A stretch of 64,000 nt of DNA, from NCBI RefSeq assembly GCF_014697105.1, contig NZ_JACJRF010000029.1, positions 1-64,000 of the forward strand. The letters run 5' to 3'. Positions within the stretch are counted from its first letter, which is position 1. Each line of letters begins with the position of its first letter. Positions 47,800-56,144 of the stretch are shown here, piece after piece. The stretch comes from Anabaena subtropica FACHB-260. Lineage in GTDB: Bacteria > Cyanobacteriota > Cyanobacteriia > Cyanobacteriales > Nostocaceae. The notes beneath the pieces were generated by a model. The model did no database searches. It was not told the origin of the DNA and saw nothing but the letters and a program-made list of their open reading frames with translations. The translations under genes were made by a program, and so were the position numbers.

Positions 47800-48759
47800 A
47801 TGAGAGCGATGGCGATCGCTAACTTCGGCAGCCCAGAAGTTTTTACAGAAGTTGAAGTCAATAAACCAACACCAGCTAACAACGAAGTTTTAGTCAAGGT
47901 TTATGCAACTTCAGTTAACCCAGCAGACTGTGGAATGCGTCGAGGATTTTTTGGCCCAAGGGTTCAGTTACCAGCAATTCTCGGTTTTGACGTTTCTGGT
48001 GTTGTTGAAGCAGTTGGCGAAAATGTCAGAGATTTTCAAGTTGGTGATGAAGTTTATTACGCCATCCCCCATGAGTTAGGCGGCGGTGCTGATGCAGAAT
48101 ACCACGCTTTTCCGTCGTTTATGATTGCCAAAAAGCCCAACAATATATCTCATCTAGAAGCAGCTACCGTACCCGTAGCCGGGGGTACAGCATGGGCTGC
48201 ACTCATCACCAGGGCAAATCTTCAAGTCGGTGAAACTGTTTTAATTCATGGCGGTGCAGGTGGTGTAGGTACATTCGCCATCCAAATAGCCAAGGCTGCT
48301 GGTGCTTACGTTTATACAACCTGTGGCGGCTATGATATCGACTTTGTTAAGTCCATTGGTGCAGATAGAGCCATTGATTACCGCAACGAAGACTTTACTA
48401 ACATTATCATGCAGGAAACAGGTGGTGCAGGTGTTGATGTAACTTTCACTACCGTTGGTGGAGATATCTTAGCCAAAAGTTTGCTGGTGACAAAGCCCGG
48501 AGGTCGTGCGGTTACAGTAACAGGTGTGACAGGCGACCTCAACACCGCCATATTTAAAAACATTACTATCCATTTTGTACACTTAGACAACACTCTTGCC
48601 AAGCTGAATGCTTTGAGAAGCCTAATTGAACGTGGTCAAATCAAACCCGTAGTTGGAATTAGTTTTCCCCTTAATCAGTTAGCCGCAGCACATAAAAAAC
48701 TAGAAGAAGGTAGTCAAGGTCTACACGGCAAAATAGCGATTGAAGTTATTAGTCAATAG
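47800..48759 (+). CDS. Quinone oxidoreductase-type medium-chain reductase, inside the trp block
   Basis: NADPH-dependent MDR enzyme of 319 residues related to quinone reductase and crotonyl-CoA-like reductases. Hallmarks: SVNPADCGMRRGFFG at the substrate end, LGFDVSGVVEAVGENV, the nucleotide motif HGGAGGVGTFAIQIAKAAGA at about 150-170, and no structural zinc cysteines. It has no role in tryptophan synthesis, yet lies on the same strand between trpC and trpA. ATG 47800 has a GAGG 9 bases upstream. It may tailor or detoxify an indole/quinone intermediate of scytonemin, or be an independent insertion; unproven. Confidence 0.88.
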   Translation: MRAMAIANFGSPEVFTEVEVNKPTPANNEVLVKVYATSVNPADCGMRRGFFGPRVQLPAILGFDVSGVVEAVGENVRDFQVGDEVYYAIPHELGGGADAEYHAFPSFMIAKKPNNISHLEAATVPVAGGTAWAALITRANLQVGETVLIHGGAGGVGTFAIQIAKAAGAYVYTTCGGYDIDFVKSIGADRAIDYRNEDFTNIIMQETGGAGVDVTFTTVGGDILAKSLLVTKPGGRAVTVTGVTGDLNTAIFKNITIHFVHLDNTLAKLNALRSLIERGQIKPVVGISFPLNQLAAAHKKLEEGSQGLHGKIAIEVISQ

Positions 48760-48810
48760 TCATGAGTTTTTCCGCCTCATCTCCCCCAGTCCTCAATCTT
48801 TATTAAAACA

Positions 48811-49626
48811 ATGCCTACCATTTCTGAGCATTTTCAATCTTTACGCCAGCGTCAACAGTGTGCTTTGATTCCTTTTATCACGGCTGGCGACCCGGATTTG
48901 GAAACTACTGCCGAGGCTTTACGCATTTTAGATCGTCATGGTGCTGATTTTATTGAGTTGGGTGTTCCCTACTCTGATCCTTTGGCTGATGGGCCTGTGA
49001 TTCAAGCGGCTGCTACACGGGCTTTGCAACGAGGAACGAAATTAGAGCAAGTTTTGGAAATGCTGGAAACAGTTATTCCTAGTCTGCAAGCACCGATAAT
49101 TTTATTTACTTACTACAACCCGATTTTGCATCGTGGGATTCAGTCGTTTTTAGAAACAATTGCGGCGGTTGGCGTGCGAGGGTTGGTAGTGCCAGATTTA
49201 CCCTTAGAAGAAGCAGCAGAATTAATTAAAACTGCCGCTAATTTTGGTATTGAGGTGATTTTGCTGGTTGCGCCTACCAGTTCTCAGGATAGGATTGAAG
49301 CGATCGCACGTCAATCACAAGGATTCATTTACCTAGTAAGTGTCACAGGCGTTACAGGTATCCGTTCCCAAATCCAAGACCGAGTACAACACTTAATCAC
49401 CGACTTACGCAATGTCACAGACAAACCCATCGGCGTAGGCTTTGGTATTTCTGCACCAGAACAAGCCCATCAAGTGAAAGAATGGGGCGCAGATGCAGTT
49501 ATCGTGGGTAGCGCCTTCGTGAAACGCCTAGCAGAAGGTAGCCCAACCCAAGGACTACAAGCTGTAGAACAACTCTGCCAAGAACTTAAAACAGCAATCA
49601 CCACCCAATCTCTACAACCAGTCTGA
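48811..49626 (+). CDS. trpA: Tryptophan synthase alpha chain
   Basis: Cleaves indole-3-glycerol phosphate to indole and glyceraldehyde-3-phosphate. A TIM barrel of 271 residues; [21 protein letters not shown] carries the catalytic Glu and Asp, and [10 protein letters not shown] and [10 protein letters not shown] the phosphate site. It precedes trpB but the gap of 134 bp contains a G/C-rich repeat, so unlike E. coli the two are not closely coupled. The 51 bp gap from the oxidoreductase includes a short C-rich run. Confidence 0.96.
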   Translation: MPTISEHFQSLRQRQQCALIPFITAGDPDLETTAEALRILDRHGADFIELGVPYSDPLADGPVIQAAATRALQRGTKLEQVLEMLETVIPSLQAPIILFTYYNPILHRGIQSFLETIAAVGVRGLVVPDLPLEEAAELIKTAANFGIEVILLVAPTSSQDRIEAIARQSQGFIYLVSVTGVTGIRSQIQDRVQHLITDLRNVTDKPIGVGFGISAPEQAHQVKEWGADAVIVGSAFVKRLAEGSPTQGLQAVEQLCQELKTAITTQSLQPV

Positions 49627-49760
49627 ACAAGACATTCTCACTCATCACTCTCCGCGCCAGCCTGCGGGTTTGCTCTTAGCGTTCTCGTAGAGTAGCAAAG
49701 CGTTTACTGCGTGAGCAAAACACCCCCAATTTAACAACACCAAAATAAGGACTCCAAGCA
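49627..49760. repeat. G/C-rich dispersed element in the trpA-trpB gap
   Basis: Contains CCAGCCTGCGG (49657-49667), also found at 42773-42783, and segments such as GTTCTCGTAGAGTAGCAAAGCG. The trpB ribosome site (AAGGA at 49747-49751) follows it. Confidence 0.55.
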
Positions 49761-50990
49761 GTGGTAAGCACTCCAGAAATCAAAAACCAACTTGCACGCC
49801 CGGATTCACTAGGCAGATTTGGCAAATTCGGTGGTAAGTACGTACCTGAAACCCTAATGCCAGCCTTAAGCGAATTAGAAACCGCTTATCAACAATACCG
49901 CGACGATGCTAGTTACCAAACTGAGTTACAAAACTTACTGCGCGACTATGTAGGCAGACCAAGCCCGTTATACTTTGCCGAACGCCTAACAGAATACTAC
50001 GCCAGACCAGACGGAACTGGTGCGCAAATTTATTTAAAGCGTGAGGATTTAAATCATACAGGCGCTCACAAAATTAATAATGCTTTGGCTCAAGTATTAC
50101 TCGCCAAACGCATGGGTAAACAGCGTGTCATTGCCGAAACAGGCGCAGGTCAACACGGTGTAGCAACAGCAACCGTGTGTGCGCGGTTTGGGTTGGATTG
50201 TGTGATTTACATGGGCATCCACGATATGGAACGACAAGCCCTAAATGTCTTCCGCATGAAGTTGATGGGGGCGGAAGTTCGTCCAGTGGAAGCTGGTACA
50301 GGAACCCTCAAGGATGCAACATCGGAAGCGATTCGAGACTGGGTAACAAATGTAGAAACTACCCATTACATCCTTGGTTCTGTGGCTGGCCCTCATCCCT
50401 ACCCAATGATTGTCCGCGACTTCCACGCCATTATTGGTAAAGAAACCCGCGTCCAGTGTCAAGAGAAATGGGGAGGACTCCCAGATATTCTACTGGCTTG
50501 TGTGGGTGGTGGTTCCAATGCCATTGGCTTGTTCCACGAGTTTATAGATGAGCCTTCTATCCGTCTGATTGGTGTGGAAGCCGCCGGCGAAGGTGTCAAT
50601 ACAGATAAACACGCCGCCACCCTCACACTAGGCAGAGTCGGAGTTCTACATGGTGCAATGAGCTACTTGCTGCAAGATGAGGATGGTCAAGTCATTGAAG
50701 CTCATTCGATTAGTGCTGGACTAGACTATCCGGGTGTGGGGCCTGAACATAGTTATTTGAAGGATTTGAGACGCGCTGAATATTACAGTGTGACTGATAA
50801 ACAAGCTTTAGATGGATTTCAACAACTTTCCCGACTAGAAGGGATTATACCCGCATTAGAAACATCTCATGCGATCGCTTACCTAGAAACCCTCTGTCCT
50901 CAACTCAATGGTAGCCCTCGCATTGTCATCAACTGTTCTGGCAGAGGTGACAAAGATGTGCAAACCGTCGCCAAAGTCCTTAATTATTAA
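49761..50990 (+). CDS. trpB: Tryptophan synthase beta chain
   Basis: PLP-dependent condensation of indole and serine to tryptophan. 409 residues. The PLP lysine is K104 in [13 protein letters not shown]; the serine-binding [10 protein letters not shown] and the phosphate-binding GGGSNAIG are present. GTG 49761 with AAGGA 9 bases upstream is the start. Adjacent trpD starts 12 bp after the stop. Confidence 0.97.
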   Translation: MVSTPEIKNQLARPDSLGRFGKFGGKYVPETLMPALSELETAYQQYRDDASYQTELQNLLRDYVGRPSPLYFAERLTEYYARPDGTGAQIYLKREDLNHTGAHKINNALAQVLLAKRMGKQRVIAETGAGQHGVATATVCARFGLDCVIYMGIHDMERQALNVFRMKLMGAEVRPVEAGTGTLKDATSEAIRDWVTNVETTHYILGSVAGPHPYPMIVRDFHAIIGKETRVQCQEKWGGLPDILLACVGGGSNAIGLFHEFIDEPSIRLIGVEAAGEGVNTDKHAATLTLGRVGVLHGAMSYLLQDEDGQVIEAHSISAGLDYPGVGPEHSYLKDLRRAEYYSVTDKQALDGFQQLSRLEGIIPALETSHAIAYLETLCPQLNGSPRIVINCSGRGDKDVQTVAKVLNY

Positions 50991-51002
50991 CCATTAACTA
51001 AT

Positions 51003-52097
51003 ATGGTAGCTGTAACTCAAACCCCACTTGATAACATCTCGGTTACTCCCGACACCAACGACTGGTCAGCTATATTGCAACAATTGCTCCAACGGCAATC
51101 CTTAACAGTTGCCCAAGCGACAGATTTAATGCAAGGCTGGCTAACAGATACCATTCCCCCCGTCCTCTCAGGAGCCATCTTAGCCGCAATCCAAGCTAAA
51201 GGCGTATCCTCTGAAGAGTTAGTTGGTATGGCCAGCGTCTTACAATCCCAGTCTTCTTACTCCCCTCCTCATTCCCCATTCCCCACTCCCCTTATTGATA
51301 CTTGCGGAACTGGTGGTGATGGTGCGTCTACTTTCAATATCTCTACGGCTGTGGCTTTTGTGGCTGCGGCAGCCGGGGTAAAAGTTGCCAAACATGGGAA
51401 TCGTTCTGCTTCTAGCAAGACTGGTTCGGCTGATGTGTTGGAAGCTTTGGGAATTAATCTCAATGCCAATCCAGATAAGGTACAAGCCGCAGTAAGTGAG
51501 GTGGGAATTACCTTTTTATTCGCGCCTGGTTGGCATCCAGCACTGAAGACAGTCGCAGCTTTACGCAAAACTCTGAAAGTGCGGACTATTTTTAATTTGT
51601 TGGGGCCTTTAGTTAATCCCCTGCGTCCCACTGGACAGATTATTGGTGTAAATGACCCATTGTTAATCGAAGAGATCGCCCAAGCATTATCTCATTTGGG
51701 ATGTCGAAAAGCGATCGCTCTCCACGGACGTGAACGGTTAGATGAAGCTGGACTAGCAGATATCACTGATTTAGCCATACTCCAAGATGGAAAAGTCAGT
51801 TGTCTTGCACTCAATCCTCAAGAATTGGGGTTAAATCATGCCCCAACTCAAGCATTATCCGGTGGAGATGTGGCGGAAAATGCCGAAATTTTGAAGGCAG
51901 TTCTTCAAGGTAAAGGGACTCAAGCCCAACAAGATGTAGTCGCTTTAAATACAGCCTTAGCATTGCAAGTTGGTGAGGCGATTACCACGACAGATATTGT
52001 AGAAGGTTGTGTCAAAGGTATAGCTATTGCCAGAGAAGTGCTGCAAACTGGCGCTGCTTGGACAAAGTTAGAACAACTTGCTGAATTTCTACGCTAA
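51003..52097 (+). CDS. trpD: Anthranilate phosphoribosyltransferase
   Basis: Joins anthranilate to PRPP. 364 residues, longer than the usual 340 or so. The PRPP site [14 protein letters not shown] begins at about residue 99, followed by [21 protein letters not shown] and NLLGPLVNP. Residues about 84-97 ([14 protein letters not shown]) are encoded by a C/T-rich low-complexity tract that looks inserted directly before the PRPP-binding loop. The reading frame is intact and catalytic motifs complete, so the enzyme may tolerate it. DAHP synthase follows, its ATG 22 bp past the stop. Confidence 0.95.
   Translation: MVAVTQTPLDNISVTPDTNDWSAILQQLLQRQSLTVAQATDLMQGWLTDTIPPVLSGAILAAIQAKGVSSEELVGMASVLQSQSSYSPPHSPFPTPLIDTCGTGGDGASTFNISTAVAFVAAAAGVKVAKHGNRSASSKTGSADVLEALGINLNANPDKVQAAVSEVGITFLFAPGWHPALKTVAALRKTLKVRTIFNLLGPLVNPLRPTGQIIGVNDPLLIEEIAQALSHLGCRKAIALHGRERLDEAGLADITDLAILQDGKVSCLALNPQELGLNHAPTQALSGGDVAENAEILKAVLQGKGTQAQQDVVALNTALALQVGEAITTTDIVEGCVKGIAIAREVLQTGAAWTKLEQLAEFLR
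51251..51293. repeat. C/T-rich low-complexity insertion inside trpD
   Basis: Units CTCCCCTCC, ATTCCCC and ACTCCCC in a row, nearly free of G. Same class as 13826-13878. Confidence 0.65.
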
Positions 52098-52119
52098 ACA
52101 CATATACAAGGTAACAAAA

Positions 52120-53184
52120 ATGATTGTCATACTTAAAAATGGTACACCTGCTGAAGAAATTACCCGCATCAGCGAAGGTCTGAGTGAAGTTTGGGAAGTC
52201 AAGGTAGAAAAGAGCATCGGCAAACATAAAGTTATCCTGGGAATCATCGGTGACACAGCCACTATCGACACATTGCAAATTCAAGAGTTCAGCCCTTGGA
52301 TTCAACAAGTCATGCGAGTGCAGAAACCTTTCAAGCGTGTGAGTCGGGAGTTCCGCTATGGAGAAGCCAGCGAGGTAATTGTCAATACACCAAATGAGCG
52401 TGTTTACTTTGGTGAACATCATCCAATAGTTTTGGTGGCTGGGCCTTGTTCGGTGGAGAATGAGGAAATGATTGTCGAAACAGCCAAGTGTGTAAAAGCA
52501 GCTGGGGCTAAGTTTCTCAGAGGTGGAGCCTATAAACCCCGGACTTCTCCCTACGCTTTCCAAGGACATGGAGAAAGTGCATTAGGTTTGTTAGCGGCGG
52601 CGCGTGAGGCGACAGGGTTAGGTATCATCACCGAAGTTATGGATACTGCCGACTTAGCAGCCGTGGCGAGAGTTGCTGATGTGATTCAAGTCGGTGCGCG
52701 GAATATGCAAAACTTCGCGTTGCTGAAAAAAGTAGGCGCTCAAGATAAACCAGTGCTACTCAAGCGGGGTATGGCTGCAACCATTGACGAGTGGTTAATG
52801 GCTGCTGAATATATCATGGCTTCGGGCAATCCTAACGTGATTTTGTGTGAACGGGGAATTAGAACCTTCGATAGTAAGTATGCACGGAATACCTTGGATT
52901 TATCTGTGATTCCCGTATTGCGATCGCTCACTCATTTACCAATTATGATCGATCCTAGTCATGGTACAGGTAAATCTGAATATGTGCCACCAATGGCAGC
53001 AGCTGCGATCGCAGCCGGTACAGATGCTTTAATGATAGAAGTTCACCCTAATCCAGCTAGAGCATTATCAGACGGTCCCCAATCTTTAACTTTCGAGAGA
53101 TTTGACCGATTAGCACACGAAATGTCAATAATTGGTAAAGTTGTCGGACGTTGGCCTCAACCTGCATTAGCTAATGTTATTTAG
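52120..53184 (+). CDS. aroG: 3-deoxy-7-phosphoheptulonate (DAHP) synthase, type I-beta with N-terminal regulatory domain
   Basis: First enzyme of the shikimate pathway (PEP + erythrose-4-phosphate). From ATG 52120 it has 354 residues: an N-terminal ferredoxin-like domain of about 70 residues (IVILKNGTPAEEITRI...), as in Thermotoga DAHP synthase, then the catalytic barrel with VAGPCSVENEEMI, LRGGAYKPRTSPYAFQGHG, KRGMAATIDEW, IDPSHGTGKSEYVPPM. A longer frame from TTG 52078 overlaps trpD and is rejected. The regulatory domain implies aromatic feedback. It is the last gene before a strong terminator, so DAHP synthase closes the scytonemin supply operon. Confidence 0.94.
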   Translation: MIVILKNGTPAEEITRISEGLSEVWEVKVEKSIGKHKVILGIIGDTATIDTLQIQEFSPWIQQVMRVQKPFKRVSREFRYGEASEVIVNTPNERVYFGEHHPIVLVAGPCSVENEEMIVETAKCVKAAGAKFLRGGAYKPRTSPYAFQGHGESALGLLAAAREATGLGIITEVMDTADLAAVARVADVIQVGARNMQNFALLKKVGAQDKPVLLKRGMAATIDEWLMAAEYIMASGNPNVILCERGIRTFDSKYARNTLDLSVIPVLRSLTHLPIMIDPSHGTGKSEYVPPMAAAAIAAGTDALMIEVHPNPARALSDGPQSLTFERFDRLAHEMSIIGKVVGRWPQPALANVI

Positions 53185-53242
53185 CTAATACCAATTCTCT
53201 GTAAAGCTATCTATTATTTTGACCAATTTTCTCTTAAATAAC

Positions 53243-53281
53243 TGGCGCATGATATCCGTTGAATAATCATGTGCCAATTTT
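53243..53281 (+). terminator. Hairpin terminator after the DAHP synthase gene
   Basis: TGGCGCATGAT (53243-53253) pairs with ATCATGTGCCA (53266-53276), one G-U pair, 12-base loop, followed by ATTTTCATATTT. This marks the end of the long array. Confidence 0.65.
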
Positions 53282-53599
53282 CATATTTATTAATGTTTAT
53301 GAATCACTAAAAATAGGATATTTAGAAGAACGAAAAACGAAACATTATTCATTGTATCGCTTCAAATATATATATATATTTGTAGTGACCTCATTATTAT
53401 AAAAGCTTGATTAATTGGGTAAGGAATATTGATTATCAAGCTAATAACTATAGCAATTATAACTCAATATACCTAATCACAAATGTCAAGCTTTGGCAAA
53501 AGAAAACACAAAATCAAGTCTGGAATTTGGTTGAATTTTGTCTGTTGAATTTTCGGTGTTAACAAAATTTTGATCCGAACTCTAGGAGTATGTTTTCTA
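53282..53599. other. Gap before the repeat-protein genes, with A/T palindrome
   Basis: About 320 bp and A/T-rich. It contains the perfect 20-bp palindrome CAAATATATA TATATATTTG at 53363-53382. It should carry the promoter of the NPFAGG gene; no certain -35/-10 is chosen. Confidence 0.45.
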
Positions 53600-54358
53600 A
53601 TGACTGATTCAAATAATAATAGTGGCGGCAACCCCTCTACTAACGAACTCGGTAGTTTACTTCGGCAATCACCTTTTGGTGCTTTACTTAACATTCCAGG
53701 TGTCACCGAAGAAACAATCATTCAAGCTTTTGGCAGCGCTGTAGGTGGTAATGGGAATAATCCGTTTGGTGGCGGTGGCGCACCAACTGGCGGCGGCGCA
53801 CAGGGTGGCGGGAATCCTTTTACTAACTTTGGTAATCCAAATGCTCCTGGTAGTCCCTTAACTGGTGGTGTCAACCCCTGGACTGCTATCAGTCAAAGTG
53901 GTAGCGATCCCTTAACTGGTGGCGGTAATCCCTTTGCAGGCGGTAGCGACTCCTTAACTGGTGGTAATCCGTTTGCAGGCGGCAGTAATCCCTTTGCAGG
54001 TGGTAGCAATCCTTTTGCAGGCGGTGGTAATCCCTTTGCAGGTGGAGAGAATCCTTTTGCAGGCGGTGGTAATCCCTTTGCAGGCGGTGATAATCCTTTT
54101 GCAGGTGGAGAGAATCCTTTTGCAGGCGGTGGTAATCCCTTTGCAGGCGGTGGTAATCCTTTTGCAGGTGGAGAGAATCCTTTTGCAGGCGGTGATAATC
54201 CCTTTGCAGGTGGTAGCAATCCCTTTGCAGGCGGTAGCAATCCCTTTGCAGGTGGAGAGAATCCCTTTGCAGGCGGTAGCAATCCCTTTGCAGGCGGTAG
54301 CAATCCTTTTGCAGGCGGTAGCAATCCTTTTGCAGGCGGTAGCAATCCCTTTGCTTAA
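53600..54358 (+). CDS. Low-complexity NPFAGG heptapeptide-repeat protein
   Basis: From ATG 53600 (AGGAG at 53584-53588) the protein has 252 residues. Residues 1-55 are polar with one short amphipathic segment (LGSLLRQSPFGALLNIPGVTEETIIQAFGSAVGG). A GGG/NP-rich transition follows, then from about residue 122 there are 19 contiguous units of NPFAGG[S/G/E/D], the last one truncated to NPFA before the stop. Underlying DNA repeats every 21 bp with nearly identical codons. No signal peptide, membrane segment or known domain. It does not match an RTX, pentapeptide or collagen pattern. Its neighbour shares SPF and NPFAG motifs. A structural or phase-separating role is a guess. Confidence 0.75.
   Translation: MTDSNNNSGGNPSTNELGSLLRQSPFGALLNIPGVTEETIIQAFGSAVGGNGNNPFGGGGAPTGGGAQGGGNPFTNFGNPNAPGSPLTGGVNPWTAISQSGSDPLTGGGNPFAGGSDSLTGGNPFAGGSNPFAGGSNPFAGGGNPFAGGENPFAGGGNPFAGGDNPFAGGENPFAGGGNPFAGGGNPFAGGENPFAGGDNPFAGGSNPFAGGSNPFAGGENPFAGGSNPFAGGSNPFAGGSNPFAGGSNPFA
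53968..54355. repeat. 21-bp coding tandem repeat, 19 contiguous units
   Basis: Units AAT-CC(C/T)-TTT-GCA-GG(C/T)-GG(T/A)-xxx, where xxx is AGC, GGT, GAG or GAT (Ser, Gly, Glu, Asp). Third positions vary little, so the copies are young or homogenised. Confidence 0.9.
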
Positions 54359-54402
54359 TATTTAGTAGTAGAAATTATTAGACTTATCCAAAAAACCTTA
54401 TA

Positions 54403-54453
54403 GATGAACACAGAGTAATAGCTAAAAATTGTCTGTGTTCGTCTGTATTTTTT
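54403..54453 (+). terminator. Rho-independent terminator between the two repeat-protein genes
   Basis: GATGAACACAG (54403-54413) pairs with CTGTGTTCGTC (54433-54443), one G-U pair, then TGTATTTTTT. It separates the heptapeptide-repeat gene from the next, 37 bp before its GTG. Confidence 0.75.
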
Positions 54454-54490
54454 CGTAATTATTTAAAATAAACATAGGAGAGTATTTCTG

Positions 54491-55729
54491 GTGGAAGATT
54501 CTGTTATTAACTTAGTTGATGTTGGTGTTAATAGCTCTAGTACTGATAGTTTACCTCAGCAATTGCCTCCGACTGACGATAGGTCATCACCTTTCGAGGA
54601 ACTATTCAGAATTTTAAGTGAAAATACATCAGGAAGTATTAGTAACCTTCCGGGTAATGGTATTAATCCCTTTGCTGGTGATGGTGGGCTTGAGCTTCAA
54701 AAATTAATTTTTGATCGCTTGCAACTAGTTCTAGGCGACGAATCTAACAATCCATTTACAGGTGGAGGTAATCCTTTTGTAATTGGTAACTCACCTATTG
54801 GTAATGGCAACAGAAACTTTGGTAATAACAACGCAACTATTGGTAATTTTAACTCAGATTTTGGTAGTAACAATGCCACAATTGGTAATGGCAATTGGAA
54901 TTTTAATACTAATAACACAACTATTGGCAACGGTAACTGGCTTTTTGGTAGCAGTAACACAACCATCGGCAATGGCAACTGGTATTGGGATGACGGAACT
55001 AATAATGCAACTTTAGGTAATGGTAATTGGTACTTTGGTAGTGATAATGCAACCATTGGAAATGGTAATTGGTATTTGGATAATGGCAGCAATAACGCAA
55101 CTTTAGGTAATGGTAATTGGCATTATGGCAGTGATAATACAACAATTGGAAATGGAAATTGGTATTTAGATAATGGCAGCAATAACGCAACTTTAGGTAA
55201 CGGTAATTGGTACTTCGGCACTGATAATACAACTATTGGCAATGGTAACTGGGATTTCGGCACTAATAATACAATTCTTGGTAATGGTAACTGGATTTTC
55301 ACCAGTAATAATACAGTTATTGGTAACGGAAATAGGCTAGTAGATAGCGACAATATAAATATTGGTTTTGGTGACAATATTGAAAATTTAGACTTTTTCG
55401 TACAAGGTACTAGAGATGGAATTGATAATATAATTAACTCTCTTGTGGGAAGAATAGGTCAAGATTTTATTGGGTTAACAGGAAATCTGGAAATAGGAGA
55501 AACCCAAACATTTAACCGACTTATTCTTGCAAGAGATAATGGTACAGATAATAATAGTTTGTCCAGTAATATTGAGCAGCTTGTAAATTTACTCAGTAGT
55601 ATTCCTATAAATCAGTCGCCTTATCAGCCTGTACCAAATCCTCAATCTGTACCCGAACCTACTTCTTCATTATCATTAATAGTGGTTGGTTTTGTCTGTT
55701 TGCTATTATCAAAGTTTAAAAATAGATAA
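54491..55729 (+). CDS. IGNGNW-repeat protein with PEP-CTERM tail
   Basis: A 412-residue protein from GTG 54491 (AGGAG at 54476-54480). Residues 1-95 share motifs with the upstream protein (SSPFEELFRIL, NPFAGDGG, NPFTGGGNPF). Residues about 100-285 contain about 13 repeats of 14-16 residues with the core NN(A/T)T(I/L)GNGNWxFG, predicting a beta-solenoid. The C-terminus ...SVPEPTSSLSLIVVGFVCLLLSKFKNR is a PEP-CTERM signal, yet no Sec signal peptide is visible at the N terminus, which is odd for an exosortase substrate. A start further upstream is not available because of the terminator. Function unknown. Confidence 0.78.
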   Translation: MEDSVINLVDVGVNSSSTDSLPQQLPPTDDRSSPFEELFRILSENTSGSISNLPGNGINPFAGDGGLELQKLIFDRLQLVLGDESNNPFTGGGNPFVIGNSPIGNGNRNFGNNNATIGNFNSDFGSNNATIGNGNWNFNTNNTTIGNGNWLFGSSNTTIGNGNWYWDDGTNNATLGNGNWYFGSDNATIGNGNWYLDNGSNNATLGNGNWHYGSDNTTIGNGNWYLDNGSNNATLGNGNWYFGTDNTTIGNGNWDFGTNNTILGNGNWIFTSNNTVIGNGNRLVDSDNINIGFGDNIENLDFFVQGTRDGIDNIINSLVGRIGQDFIGLTGNLEIGETQTFNRLILARDNGTDNNSLSSNIEQLVNLLSSIPINQSPYQPVPNPQSVPEPTSSLSLIVVGFVCLLLSKFKNR

Positions 55730-56128
55730 AGCGATCGCCTCCGGCGGGGCGTAGCCCATCGCTTGCTGTTGTCGCACTCGCACCGAGTCGGAACAAGTGG
55801 GAGTCAAGTTGTACACCCCATCACTCAATCCAAATTCAGATATATATACATCATTGCCATCACGGGGGTCGTTACTGATGGGTTCGTCGCTCTTCAAGTT
55901 GATGAAGAAACGAGGATTATTCATAGTGACGGTAATGATATCATCACCATAACCGCCCGTAATCTTACCATCTGAGCGGGGTGCATCGTTGGGGTTGGTG
56001 TTGTTATCCCAACTGGGGGCAAAAGTAATAGTGATTGTGTCGTTACCAAGTCCACCATGAGCAGCAAAAATACCGTCTGGGTCAGCAATAACATCATTAC
56101 CATCGCCACCAAACAGGCGATCGCACAC
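55709..56128 (-). pseudogene. Truncated RTX/hemolysin-type calcium-binding repeat gene
   Basis: From GTG 56128, 139 codons encode GGDGNDVI, GGLGNDTI and GGYGDDII nonapeptide-type calcium-binding repeats, then a beta-rich tail ending in IALSIFKL. Stops (TGA TGA) lie directly before the first GTG, and the repeats begin at once, with no N-terminal domain or secretion context. The 3' end falls inside a G/C-rich repeat (GCGATCGCCTCCGGCGGGGC at 55731-55750) and overlaps the end of the PEP-CTERM gene. It is a fragment of a larger secreted protein gene, probably truncated by rearrangement. Confidence 0.55.
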
Positions 56129-56144
56129 CCATCATCAAGAGAAA

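Noticed and set aside
52078-52119. N-terminal extension of DAHP synthase from TTG 52078
   Set aside because: It lies within the 3' end of trpD and adds residues not seen in the family; ATG 52120 is natural.
53893-54365. Long open frames on the opposite strand (Pro/Lys/Gly-rich) and in another frame across the NPFAGG repeats
   Set aside because: They exist only because a 21-bp repeat has no stops in several frames. The plus-strand frame starting at 53600 has the ribosome site and the related neighbour.
54697-55377. Open frames on the minus strand across the IGNGNW repeats
   Set aside because: Repeat-driven absence of stops; low-complexity products (LPLPIVVLLLPK) with no start context.
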